From JAADJA01 sp963840975 (lineage in GTDB: Bacteria; Bacteroidota; Bacteroidia; Bacteroidales; JAADJA01), in assembly GCA_963840975.1 (NCBI GenBank), contig CAWJBC010000021.1, positions 310,001 through 374,000 of the forward strand: DNA of 64,000 bases, read 5' to 3'. Positions 1 through 8,235 of the stretch are shown one piece after another. Position 1 is the first letter of the stretch. Every line of letters starts with the position of its first letter. Both the position numbers and the translations under genes were made by a program. The notes below the pieces were generated by a model that was not told the origin of the DNA, searched no databases, and saw nothing but the letters and a program-made list of their open reading frames with translations.

Positions 1-54
1 CTTTCCGTCAATATTTTTTTTATCTTCGTTGGATAATCATTAAAATAAGAGGTA

Positions 55-1005
55 ATGAACATTTCATACAGCGATCCCTTATCGCAAGCATGGAACCGCA
101 TGAAAAAAGCCCTTTTCCAGCCCTTCGATATTGGCAAATGGTTTACGGTTGGATTCACAGCTTTTCTGGCTGTTTTGGTCGAAGGTCCCGGAAATCCGGG
201 AGGTAGTGCAAATTATTCGCGCACCAACCGATTCTCTGATTTAAGCTGGCAAGAGATTGCTGAATGGCCGAATATTGCCTGGTATTGGCTAATGAATCAT
301 CCGGTGTGGTTCGCTTTGATCATTGTCGGGATTGTATTTTTGGTTGGCTTGATGATTGTCCTGACCTGGGTTAGTTCAAGAGGAAAATTTATGTTTTTGG
401 ATAATGTAGTCTGTGATAAAGCCGAAGTTGTAAAACCCTGGAATGAATTCAGCCAACAGGGTAATTCCCTTTTTATGTGGCGGTTGGTTTTTGGCATGAT
501 CAGCGCTTTTCTTGTCCTAACTTCATTGTTAATAGCATTCGTAGTTATGATCAATGTGTTCACGGGTGATACGAGTCTGGGAACAAAGATTGGTTCGGTG
601 ACCGGACTCATATTCGAGTTCCTGATTCTCATCACTGTTATTTCCTATATCTCCCTTCTTTTAAATAACTTTGTCGTTCCTATTATGTATAAGCACCGAA
701 TAGGTGCAACTCAGGCATGGCTTAAGTTTCTGCCTGTTTTGTTGGGTAATTTCTGGGATTTTATCATTTATGCCTTATTCCTGTTGGTTTTATATGTATT
801 GGTGGTGATTTGCGTTATCTTTTTTGGATTGTTTACCTGTTGCATTGGTTTTCTGTTACTCATCATCCCTTACATCGGATCTGTGGTTCTACTCCCGGTT
901 TCTTATACTTTCAGGGCGTTCAGCGTTGCTTTCCTTGAGCAGTATGGTGATGAATTTACTATTTTCCCCAAGCCGGAAACAATTGATGATAATTTGATAA
1001 TATAA
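55..1005 (+). CDS. multi-pass inner-membrane protein, function unknown
   Basis: A 316-residue protein with about six or seven hydrophobic segments (roughly residues 28-45, 84-106, 140-167, 183-203 and a long stretch from 233 to 285), so it is an integral membrane protein. The N-terminus begins with a conserved-looking amphipathic stretch (SDPLSQAWNRMKKALFQPF), which is typical of uncharacterised bacterial membrane families where the first helix lies on the membrane. I see no catalytic motif. The ATG at 55 is preceded by AAGAGG four bases upstream, one of the few purine-rich start regions in the window. The gene stands alone, followed by a repeat element, and its own upstream region is cut by the window edge. 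A transport or envelope role is possible but not supported. Confidence 0.8.
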   Translation: MNISYSDPLSQAWNRMKKALFQPFDIGKWFTVGFTAFLAVLVEGPGNPGGSANYSRTNRFSDLSWQEIAEWPNIAWYWLMNHPVWFALIIVGIVFLVGLMIVLTWVSSRGKFMFLDNVVCDKAEVVKPWNEFSQQGNSLFMWRLVFGMISAFLVLTSLLIAFVVMINVFTGDTSLGTKIGSVTGLIFEFLILITVISYISLLLNNFVVPIMYKHRIGATQAWLKFLPVLLGNFWDFIIYALFLLVLYVLVVICVIFFGLFTCCIGFLLLIIPYIGSVVLLPVSYTFRAFSVAFLEQYGDEFTIFPKPETIDDNLII

Positions 1006-1020
1006 CGAAACAGGGTTTTA

Positions 1021-1299
1021 AGTGACTGTTTAAAAATGCTAAACTCTTGATTTGTAACACGGAGTTGCACAGAGAAGTCACAGAGCAGCACGGAGGTAAA
1101 ACTTTAAATTTAAAATAAATCAAATTTTCTCTGTGAACCTCAGTGAAACCCTCTGTGGTTCTCAGTGAAATAAAAAGTTATAACACTGAGTTTCACTAAA
1201 AAATTATTCATTTTCCGCACTTTGTGTACTCTTCGTGTCCTGGTGACTTAGTGGCAAAATGGTAGAGTTAAATTTTTCATTGAATTTTAAACAGACTCT
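1021..1299. mobile_element. MITE-like intergenic repeat with imperfect terminal inverted repeats
   Basis: A non-coding 279-bp block. Its ends are imperfect inverted repeats: AGTGACTGTTTAAAAA at 1021-1036 against AGAGTCTGTTTAAAAT on the other strand at 1284-1299 (13 of 16 match), each followed inwards by a TAAACTCT / TTAACTCT match. The interior carries several degenerate copies of CACAGAG and its complement CTCTGTG that could fold into a long imperfect hairpin around the AT-rich centre near 1110. No open frame encodes a transposase, so movement would need a transposase supplied elsewhere. I recall CTCTGTG-type intergenic repeats as common in Bacteroidota genomes. No clear target-site duplication is visible. 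Confidence 0.55.
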
Positions 1300-1325
1300 A
1301 AAAGTAACCGTATGTAATTTCGGTT

Positions 1326-2858
1326 TTATTCAAATTCGCCTTCGCTGAAAACGATGGCTTTAAAAGTATATATTTCAGCATCTTTCCATCCATCCCATCC
1401 CAAACCGGCTTTATCGCGTGAACAATGTCCCAGAAATTCTTCAAGACTCCAGCCTGTTTCGGTTGCCACCTGCGGAAGAAAAGTGCCGGAACGATAGCCT
1501 TTTTTGATGTAAATCCCATCAGTTCCCAATACGATTTCATTTATGTCATTGATTAATTTCATTGGGGTAAGCACCGAAATTTCTATTTCCAATTCCTTCA
1601 ACTCATTTTGACTAACCGGCGAAAATCTTGAATCCTTCGTAGCTGAAGCTACCGACATTTGCTGAACTACCATATACAAGGGTTCATTAGCATCAAACCG
1701 CCCAATACACCCCCTGAGGCGATGATTTTTCGTAAGTGTTACAAAAGCTCCGCCATTGGTTTTCAAAGCCCCTGATAGATTTTCTTTTTCCACCTGTTTC
1801 ATTTTGCCTGATGAAAGATGCTCTTCAAGCGTCAGCCGGGCAATTTGAAGCAACTCCTTTTTATCATCCATGTTCAGAAAATTTGAATTATCGGCATTTT
1901 TGCCTTCAACTAAACATAGAGCAATAGCATTGTATCCCACTACTTTATCTTTATCTCCATACATGGATTCACCCGAGTTGGAATAGGCGATCTGTTCGTA
2001 TTTATATTCTGGTTTTCCGCCCGTTAGGTGGAGCAAGGTAAGCACTGAGGTCCATCCGCAGGCGCGGGTTGCGAGTCCCGCAACTTTTTCATTGGCAGAT
2101 GAATTTATGACATTGATAAATTGATCGGGATTATTCAAAAGTATAGCATCTGCAGTATTTTTATCAAGATAATTGGCTTCATCGTACCGGGGATAGTGCG
2201 AAAAATCGGAACTGATTACAAAAAGATTCTCTTCATTAAAAAACGGAGAAAGAGCTTTTGCAATTAATTTACAGTCTTCGTCCGATTGGGTTCCTATTAC
2301 AATAGGAATAATCAGGAAATCCTTCTTTAAAATATACTGCAAAAAGGGCAATTGAACTTCAATACTATGTTCAGCCGAATGAGCTTCCGGCACATAGCTG
2401 AAAATTTTATTTTCACTGATTAACTTTTTAGCAAGGTCAAGGTTTACCTTAACTTCCCCAAGTGGTGTTTCGCAATTTCCAACAGAATAGATAGAGGCAC
2501 CTTTAAAATATTCACGGTGACTGGAAGCGATGATGAACACATTTTGGTATGACTTCCCGGTATCAATCTGATTGAAAGCAGATGCTGCAATTGTACCTGA
2601 AAAAACATAACCGGCATGAGGGGTTATTATTGCAAGTGTGTTATTCGCTTTTTTTGGTTCAGCTTTCGCAAAAAGATCAGTGAGGGTTTTTCCCAACACT
2701 GATTTATCGGCAGGGTAAAATTGCCCTGCAAATACCGGTTTAAGATTTTGATTTTTTAATTTTCCCGATCCAGTGTTAGTCGCCACCTGCGAATTGCAGC
2801 AATCACAAAACACCATAAAAAAAAGTAAGAAATGACAGAAAAGTATTTTCTTAACCAT
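1326..2858 (-). CDS. amrB-amrA: AmmeMemoRadiSam system fusion protein: MEMO1-like domain plus AMMECR1 domain
   Basis: A 510-residue fusion. The first two thirds (about 40-310) is a MEMO1-like domain, related to class III extradiol dioxygenases; HAGYVFSG and the SSDFSHYP segment are its recognisable motifs. The last third (about 335-510) is an AMMECR1 domain with the family hallmark LRGCIG and the downstream SATKDSRFSPV block. The N-terminus is hydrophobic (MVKKILFCHFLLFFMVFC) and ends in a Cys-rich stretch, so export or lipoprotein anchoring is likely. The two domains are usually separate proteins of the AmmeMemoRadiSam system, whose chemistry is unknown. The gene is divergent from, and nearly touching, the spermidine-synthase-like gene; the radical SAM partner lies beyond that one, so the locus holds the full set. 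Confidence 0.9.
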   Translation of the reverse strand: MVKKILFCHFLLFFMVFCDCCNSQVATNTGSGKLKNQNLKPVFAGQFYPADKSVLGKTLTDLFAKAEPKKANNTLAIITPHAGYVFSGTIAASAFNQIDTGKSYQNVFIIASSHREYFKGASIYSVGNCETPLGEVKVNLDLAKKLISENKIFSYVPEAHSAEHSIEVQLPFLQYILKKDFLIIPIVIGTQSDEDCKLIAKALSPFFNEENLFVISSDFSHYPRYDEANYLDKNTADAILLNNPDQFINVINSSANEKVAGLATRACGWTSVLTLLHLTGGKPEYKYEQIAYSNSGESMYGDKDKVVGYNAIALCLVEGKNADNSNFLNMDDKKELLQIARLTLEEHLSSGKMKQVEKENLSGALKTNGGAFVTLTKNHRLRGCIGRFDANEPLYMVVQQMSVASATKDSRFSPVSQNELKELEIEISVLTPMKLINDINEIVLGTDGIYIKKGYRSGTFLPQVATETGWSLEEFLGHCSRDKAGLGWDGWKDAEIYTFKAIVFSEGEFE

Positions 2859-2865
2859 TTTTGAC

Positions 2866-2873
2866 TAAATTTG
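2866..2873 (+). promoter_or_regulatory. TAnnTTTG -7 element (TAAATTTG) for the spermidine-synthase-like gene
   Basis: An exact match to the Bacteroidota -7 consensus TAnnTTTG, lying between the start codon of the divergent MEMO1-AMMECR1 gene and the first ATG of the next gene. It overlaps a TTG at 2861 that would otherwise extend the frame, which argues for an ATG start at 2888 or 2897. Confidence 0.6.
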
Positions 2874-2887
2874 AAAACCTAAAACAA

Positions 2888-5038
2888 ATGTATAAAATGT
2901 TGCTGAGATCCGAAAATAGAATTAAAATTTCATTGTTCATCCTCGGATTTACCTCTATCATAACACAGATTATCCTCCTGAGGGAATTTTTATCAATCTT
3001 CAACGGAAATGAGCTTATTACCGGAATCATATTAGCCAATTGGATGCTTTTAACCGGTTTGGGATCTTATTTAGGAAAGCTATTAGATAAACATATAAAT
3101 AATTTGAATTTTATTTATGCCGGTCATTTTATGATGGCTTTTCTGCCTATTATCATTTTATTTTTAGCTTATTATTTCCGAAACAATTTTTATCCTCCCG
3201 GTCAGATTATCAATATTGCAGGTGTTTTTTTTAATTCGTTTTTACTGCTGACACCATTCTGTTTGGTCAGTGGGATTATCTTTCCTGTGCTTGCTTCATT
3301 GTTGTCAGAACAATCAAAATCAAATATAATAAATAAAGCCTATTCCATCGAAGCATTCGGAAGCGTTGCCGGCGGAATTCTTTTCAACTTTTTGATGATT
3401 TTCGTTTTAAAAACTTTTTTCAGCCTTACCATTTTGATGATGCTAAACTTAGCAGCAGCCATCACAGGCATTTTTTTAAGCGGTAAAAGAATTTTCTCCT
3501 ATATTTTGACATTATTAACAATGTTGATTACAGTTTTCATTGCATTTTCGGATATTGATTTGAAAGCCCTTCAGTACTTGTATCCGGGTCAGGAAATTGT
3601 CCATTTTGAAGATACGCCTTATAGCAAAATTGTTGTTACCCGTACCGAAGATCAATACAATTTTTTTGAAAACGGGACTTTTCTTTTTTCGGAGGATAAT
3701 ACCATTATGATGGAAGAAAATGTTCATTATGCAATGGCACAGCATTCTGCACCTGAAAATGTCCTTTTAATTTCGGGTGGGATATCAGGTAGTATAAATG
3801 AAATACTGAAGTACAAAATCAAATCTCTGGATTATATTGAACAGAATCCAAAGATCATTGAGATAGGGGAGTTGTACACCAGCAATATCAGTCATGATCG
3901 CCGGATAACAATAATTAATCAGGATGCCCGTCTTTTTTTGAAAACCAATCGCACAAAGAAGTACGATGTTGTTTTGATCAATCTTCCTGATCCTACAAGC
4001 GCTCAAATCAATCGTTTTTATACACTGGAATTTTTTGAGGAATTAAAAATGGATTTGAATGAATCCGCAGTAATTTGTATCAGCCTTACCGCCACATCGA
4101 ACTACATGGGAGAGCAATCCCGGAAAATTAATTCCTCGGTTTATATAACCCTAAAACTACTATTTCAGAATGTCATCATTATGCCGGGTGGCTTAAACTA
4201 TTTTATTGCCTCAGATGGTGTATTATCAAGGTCAATAAATGAACTTTTGGAGTTGAAAAGCATAAAAAACATTTATCTTAACACGTACTACCTGAATGAT
4301 AAAAAAATTGAACAGGAGAGCAAACTATTAGAAGAAATGTTGTCGGAAAAAGTGGCGATAAACTATGACTTTAAGCCAGTGGTATATCTTTATCAGTTAG
4401 ATTATTGGTTAAGCCAATTCGATCTGAATTATCTCATCCTTTTTATTATCATTCTATTTCCCGTAACTTATTCATTGCTTAAAATGAATTTTATCAATTA
4501 TGGCATTTTTGTTACCGGAATTTCGGCTTCAGCCATTGAAGTCATTCTTATTATTGCATTTCAGGTTATTTACGGATATACCTATCAAATGATGGGTATT
4601 CTCATTACATTTTTCATGGCTGGTCTGTTTGTCGGCTCTGTATTTGTAATAAAAAAAATTAAGGTATTCATCCGCACATACAGCCTTGTTCAATATTTTA
4701 TCGGCATTTTTTCTATATTAGTTGCATTGGTTCTTTATTTTTTACGATCGGCTTATGTGGATATTTTTATTGTTCATATTACCTTCATATTGCTGATTTT
4801 CATTATCGGAATCCTAACAGGGCTGCAATTCTCGCTGGCTTCAAGATTAAGAACAATGTCAATAATTAAAATCGCAGCTTCCACTTATGCCTCTGATTTA
4901 TTAGGAGCCGCAATAGGCGCAGTGTTGGTTGCAGCTTTTTTGATTCCTTATCTGGGTATTATAAAAGTAGCACTCCTAATTTCAGTGTTAAACTTTGTTA
5001 CAGGATTGTATATATTGTTAAAATTAAAAAAGAGTTAA
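2888..5038 (+). CDS. polytopic membrane protein with central spermidine-synthase-like (SpeE) domain
   Basis: About 716 residues from the ATG at 2888. It has an N-terminal block of roughly seven transmembrane helices, a soluble SpeE-like Rossmann domain (about residues 230-475) and a C-terminal block of about seven more helices. The soluble domain shows the SAM/decarboxy-SAM binding pattern (LLISGGISGSINEILKY, then IEQNPKIIEIG, then QDARLFL). Where aminopropyltransferases carry the catalytic DxxDP motif this protein reads NLPDP, so the first Asp is Asn. That makes a normal spermidine synthase reaction doubtful. It sits between the MEMO1-AMMECR1 fusion (divergent) and the radical SAM gene (downstream, same strand), so it is probably part of the same pathway. 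The frame could be extended to a TTG at 2861, but that codon overlaps a promoter element. Confidence 0.85.
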   Translation: MYKMLLRSENRIKISLFILGFTSIITQIILLREFLSIFNGNELITGIILANWMLLTGLGSYLGKLLDKHINNLNFIYAGHFMMAFLPIIILFLAYYFRNNFYPPGQIINIAGVFFNSFLLLTPFCLVSGIIFPVLASLLSEQSKSNIINKAYSIEAFGSVAGGILFNFLMIFVLKTFFSLTILMMLNLAAAITGIFLSGKRIFSYILTLLTMLITVFIAFSDIDLKALQYLYPGQEIVHFEDTPYSKIVVTRTEDQYNFFENGTFLFSEDNTIMMEENVHYAMAQHSAPENVLLISGGISGSINEILKYKIKSLDYIEQNPKIIEIGELYTSNISHDRRITIINQDARLFLKTNRTKKYDVVLINLPDPTSAQINRFYTLEFFEELKMDLNESAVICISLTATSNYMGEQSRKINSSVYITLKLLFQNVIIMPGGLNYFIASDGVLSRSINELLELKSIKNIYLNTYYLNDKKIEQESKLLEEMLSEKVAINYDFKPVVYLYQLDYWLSQFDLNYLILFIIILFPVTYSLLKMNFINYGIFVTGISASAIEVILIIAFQVIYGYTYQMMGILITFFMAGLFVGSVFVIKKIKVFIRTYSLVQYFIGIFSILVALVLYFLRSAYVDIFIVHITFILLIFIIGILTGLQFSLASRLRTMSIIKIAASTYASDLLGAAIGAVLVAAFLIPYLGIIKVALLISVLNFVTGLYILLKLKKS

Positions 5039-5042
5039 CCAC

Positions 5043-5050
5043 TATATTTG
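5043..5050 (+). promoter_or_regulatory. TAnnTTTG -7 element (TATATTTG) for the radical SAM gene
   Basis: An exact TAnnTTTG match directly after the stop codon of the upstream gene. It overlaps a possible TTG start at 5048; with transcription starting near 5056 the ATG at 5075 becomes the natural start. The gene may therefore be transcribed from its own promoter as well as by read-through. Confidence 0.55.
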
Positions 5051-5074
5051 AAGTTAATTAATTCATTTTTATTG

Positions 5075-6241
5075 ATGTCTGGGAATCTAATATCGAAAAG
5101 AGAATTTTTAAAAACAGGTGCGCTAATCACAGGTGCACTGGGATGTAGTTTTTGCGGACTTAACTTACTATCAAAAACTGCAAAAGGAAAGCAAGACGCA
5201 AATTTCATTCGTATAAACCCAGGCCCAGATGAGTATAAGATTGAAGCAAAATATTACGTTGAAACCCCCAAAGGTTTAAAATGTCTTTTATGTCCGAACG
5301 AATGTAAGATGCTGCTGAATGAGGAAAGTGAGTGCCGGACAAGAGTGAATATTGACAATAAGTTGATGGTTACAGCTTATGGAAATCCGTGTGCTATTCA
5401 TATTGACCCTATCGAAAAAAAGCCTTTTTATCACTTTTTACCAACAACTCAGTCTTACTCAATAGCAACAGCTGGTTGTAACCTTGCATGCCTCAATTGC
5501 CAGAATTGGGAAATCTCGCAGTCAAGTCCCAGGAAAACAAGAAATTATGACCTGCATCCAGAAAAGGTTGTTGAACAAGCCATCAAGAATCAATGTAAGT
5601 CAATTGCCTATACTTATTCCGATCCGGTAGCTTATTACGAGTATGCGCTTGATACAGCCATCATCGCCAAAGAAAAAAGAATCAAAAATGTCATTGTATC
5701 AGCTGGTTATATGAACGAAAAGCCTTTAAGGGAATGGTGCAAATACGTAGATGCTGCAACAATTGATATTAAATCCTTTTCGAATGAAATTTACGAAATG
5801 CTGAATGCAGGAAAATTAGAGCCTGTGTTAAATTCATTGAAAATTTATAAAGAAGAAAGGGTTTGGCTGGAAATTTCAAATTTGGTTATTCCATCCTGGA
5901 CAGATGACCTGGAAATGATAAAGAAAATGTGCGGATGGCTTGTTGAGAATGAATTTCAAGATACACCTCTTCATTTTTTAAGGTTTTACCCACAGCACAA
6001 ATTAGCAAACTTACCTGCCACGCCGGTTAGTGTGCTAATTAAGGCAAGAGATATTGCCCTTTCATCAGGATTGAACTATGTTTATATCGGGAATACACCG
6101 GAATTAAATGCAGAGAATACAAATTGTCCTAAATGCAAAAAAGTAGTTATAGAAAGGAAAGGCTTTCAAATATTAAACAACTATCTAACCCAGGGAAAAT
6201 GCAAGAACTGTGGTTCAATTATCAGCGGTATCTGGCAATAA
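5075..6241 (+). CDS. amrS: AmmeMemoRadiSam system radical SAM enzyme with Tat-like signal
   Basis: About 388 residues. The radical SAM cluster motif CxxxCxxC is complete at Cys135, Cys139 and Cys142 (GCNLACLNCQNW), and the order of motifs (LKCLLCPNECKM before it, YTYSDPVAYYEY after it) is that of the AmmeMemoRadiSam radical SAM family. A C-terminal pair of CxxC motifs (CPKC, CKNC) suggests an extra zinc or iron-sulfur site. The N-terminus SKREFLKTGALITGALGC resembles a twin-arginine signal with Lys-Arg in place of Arg-Arg, which fits export of a folded, cluster-bearing protein. It is the last gene of the locus. No nearby target of the radical chemistry can be named from sequence; involvement of the adjacent SpeE-like protein is inference. 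Confidence 0.9.
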   Translation: MSGNLISKREFLKTGALITGALGCSFCGLNLLSKTAKGKQDANFIRINPGPDEYKIEAKYYVETPKGLKCLLCPNECKMLLNEESECRTRVNIDNKLMVTAYGNPCAIHIDPIEKKPFYHFLPTTQSYSIATAGCNLACLNCQNWEISQSSPRKTRNYDLHPEKVVEQAIKNQCKSIAYTYSDPVAYYEYALDTAIIAKEKRIKNVIVSAGYMNEKPLREWCKYVDAATIDIKSFSNEIYEMLNAGKLEPVLNSLKIYKEERVWLEISNLVIPSWTDDLEMIKKMCGWLVENEFQDTPLHFLRFYPQHKLANLPATPVSVLIKARDIALSSGLNYVYIGNTPELNAENTNCPKCKKVVIERKGFQILNNYLTQGKCKNCGSIISGIWQ

Positions 6242-6469
6242 TTTAAATGGGTAATTTAATCTTTAATCTTTTCAGACTTTTCAAATCATTATACTCCAAT
6301 TTACGTTGAAATTTCTAAACTGTCAAAGGGTTGTAATGTATTGGTTTATGGCCTTGTGTGCCTGAAAGACTAAGATTAAAATAGACCAGCAAAACCATTC
6401 TATATTGCAAATCCAAAAAACTTTATTCCCGATTTCTCATTTCATAACATAGATAGCAACTCCGGTCAC

Positions 6470-6539
6470 ACTTCAAGTTGCTGTTTTTGTTAAAATGTCG
6501 AATTGCCTGTCTTCAGGGCTGCAACTGGAAGTTTTTTTT
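6470..6539 (+). terminator. terminator-like inverted repeat with T-run
   Basis: The arms ACTTCAAGTTGC (6470-6481) and GCAACTGGAAGT (6521-6532) pair with one mismatch and are followed by a run of eight T. The loop of about 39 bases is long for an intrinsic terminator, so the assignment is tentative. Confidence 0.35.
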
Positions 6540-6860
6540 GTCAACATACAAAAACTATTTACAGATTTTTACGTATCAACATATAGCAATAAATGTTTTA
6601 TATTAAGAATGATATAGCAATTAAAAGCTTAAAGGTCGCTGTTACTATGTGGATAAGTTGGTCGCTCGTTTTTAATAATAATGCAAACCCAATTTTAGGG
6701 TGGCGAAAATTCGATGTTTATGTTGATAAAAAGCATATTTTATGAATCAAAGTAAACATTTTTTTGTCTAATCTTGAACGCAAATGGGAATTAATTACAA
6801 GTGACGCAACTAACGGAAAATTAATTACATAATAAAATTTAAATACTTTTTTTAACCTGA

Positions 6861-6897
6861 AGGGTAACCTTTGGGTAATTTTAAGAATTAACCTTTG
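6861..6897 (+). promoter_or_regulatory. repeat-rich promoter region of the sigma factor gene
   Basis: Contains AGGGTAACCTTT at 6861-6872 and a second TAACCTTTG at 6889-6897. The 12-mer AGGGTAACCTTT occurs again at 12153-12164, upstream of the histidine-kinase-like gene that flanks the same island. This would fit a recognition site for the sigma factor itself (autoregulation), which is inference. Confidence 0.4.
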
Positions 6898-6901
6898 AAA
6901 A

Positions 6902-7474
6902 GTGCAGGAATATAGGGTTGAGGAAATATTAGATGGGATCCGAAATAGAAACACTGACGTTCTGGAGTTTATCTATAAGAATTACTATCATCAGATCAAT
7001 GTTTTTATTAATAAAAATGGCGGTTCAGATGAGGATACTAAAGATGTTTATCAGGATGCCATCTTAGTGATTTATCAGAAGATACAGAAGGATAAACTGA
7101 CACTTACTTGTTCTTTTAATACTTATTTATATTCTGTTTGCCGGTTACTGTGGCTTAAGGAGCTTGAAAAAAGAAAACTCAATAAAGGTTTGCTTGAGGA
7201 ATCAGCGAAGTTTTTAGAATTGGATCAGGACATTTTGACCCTTTACCTGACAAACGAAAGATTCATGTTATACCAGGAACATTTTAACAAGTTGAGTTAT
7301 AATTGTCAAAAAATCCTGGAACTGTTTTTGGCACAGATACAACTAAAGGAAATTGCAAGGATACTTGGGTTTAGAAGTGTTCAATATGTGAAAAAGAGAA
7401 AGCATCAGTGCAAGGAAAAGTTAATAGCAAGTATTAAAAATGATCCGAGATTTAAAGAAATTGTACAACAATAA
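6902..7474 (+). CDS. sigma-70 family (ECF-like) RNA polymerase sigma factor
   Basis: 190 residues, the size of ECF sigma factors. The region-2-like part (about 20-95) has the expected pattern with YHQINVFINKNGGSDEDTKDVYQDAILVIYQ; the region-4-like helix-turn-helix lies near 130-175 (LSYNCQKILELFLAQIQLKEIARILGF). The start is the GTG at 6902; no in-frame ATG precedes the conserved part. It is followed 19 bp downstream by a one-pass membrane protein, the usual sigma/anti-sigma arrangement. Repeated TAACCTTTG motifs lie just upstream. Its likely role is to switch on a small regulon in response to an envelope signal, probably including the adjacent CHAT protease and peptide genes; the regulon is inference. 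Confidence 0.88.
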   Translation: MQEYRVEEILDGIRNRNTDVLEFIYKNYYHQINVFINKNGGSDEDTKDVYQDAILVIYQKIQKDKLTLTCSFNTYLYSVCRLLWLKELEKRKLNKGLLEESAKFLELDQDILTLYLTNERFMLYQEHFNKLSYNCQKILELFLAQIQLKEIARILGFRSVQYVKKRKHQCKEKLIASIKNDPRFKEIVQQ

Positions 7475-7493
7475 ATGCTAAAAAGTTATTAAA

Positions 7494-8234
7494 ATGGAAA
7501 AGTCATTTAGTCTGTTAGAAGATTTCCTGGATGGCAATTTAAGCAGCGATGAATTAAATCAAATGCTTAAAGATTTGGAAAGTAATAAAGATCTTACCAG
7601 GGAAATGATGTTAAGGCTTGAGGTAAATCAGGTTATTAAGGACAAAGGGTTTTTGGAATTGCAAAATAAACTTGAAATGCAATTAAATAATACCAACAAC
7701 AATAGCCCTCTCCTTAATCTGGGAAGAGAGTTTCTTAAAACCTGGCAATTAGCTGCAGCATCCTTTGCTTTGGTTCTTGTTGTTGGTGGTTTATGGTATA
7801 TTTTATCAAACAAGCCCTATTCAACTGAAAAACTGGTAACCAAATATTACAAACCGGCGCATCCTTTCCTTCAAATCAGGTCTGCTGAATCTAACAGTGA
7901 AAATGCACTTGCTCAGGCTTTCAGCTTTTACAAGGATAATGATTATAGCAATGCCTTACAATATTTCAAATCTATCGAAAACCAAACTACTGCTAAATTT
8001 TATTGTGGTGTCTGCTACATTGAGTTAGAACAATATGATAATGCCATAGAGGCATTCTCATACATTATTAACGATAACGACAATCTGTTTGTAGAACATG
8101 CAAATTGGTATCTGGGACTGATATACCTGATGGACAATCAAAAGAGTAAAGCGATTGATCAATTTGAAACAATAGCAAGTGAAGATAATTTTTATGCAGC
8201 ACAGGCTTCTGACATACTCAAATACCTGCAGTAA
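7494..8234 (+). CDS. one-pass membrane protein with periplasmic TPRs, probable anti-sigma-like partner
   Basis: 246 residues. A cytoplasmic segment of about 80 residues rich in Leu, Glu and Asn (SLLEDFLDGNLSSDELNQML) is followed by a single transmembrane helix (about 84-105) and then a periplasmic domain with three or so tetratricopeptide-like helical pairs (about 135-245; NDYSNALQYFKSI, EQYDNAIEAFSYI, NQKSKAIDQFETI). The topology, size and position directly after a sigma factor match anti-sigma factors, although no zinc-binding HxxxCxxC motif is present. The periplasmic TPRs could interact with the TPRs of the convergent CHAT protein; this is inference. The two genes end one base apart. Confidence 0.75.
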   Translation: MEKSFSLLEDFLDGNLSSDELNQMLKDLESNKDLTREMMLRLEVNQVIKDKGFLELQNKLEMQLNNTNNNSPLLNLGREFLKTWQLAAASFALVLVVGGLWYILSNKPYSTEKLVTKYYKPAHPFLQIRSAESNSENALAQAFSFYKDNDYSNALQYFKSIENQTTAKFYCGVCYIELEQYDNAIEAFSYIINDNDNLFVEHANWYLGLIYLMDNQKSKAIDQFETIASEDNFYAAQASDILKYLQ

Positions 8235-8235
8235 A

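Larger units (their letters stand above)
6242..6901. other. 660-bp AT-rich intergenic region upstream of the sigma factor
   Basis: No convincing gene on either strand. It holds a terminator-like inverted repeat (6470-6539), two copies of AATTAATTACA near 6787 and 6818, and two direct repeats TAACCTTTG at 6865-6873 and 6889-6897 just before the sigma factor start. The short open frames present have no start signal or coding character. Confidence 0.6.
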
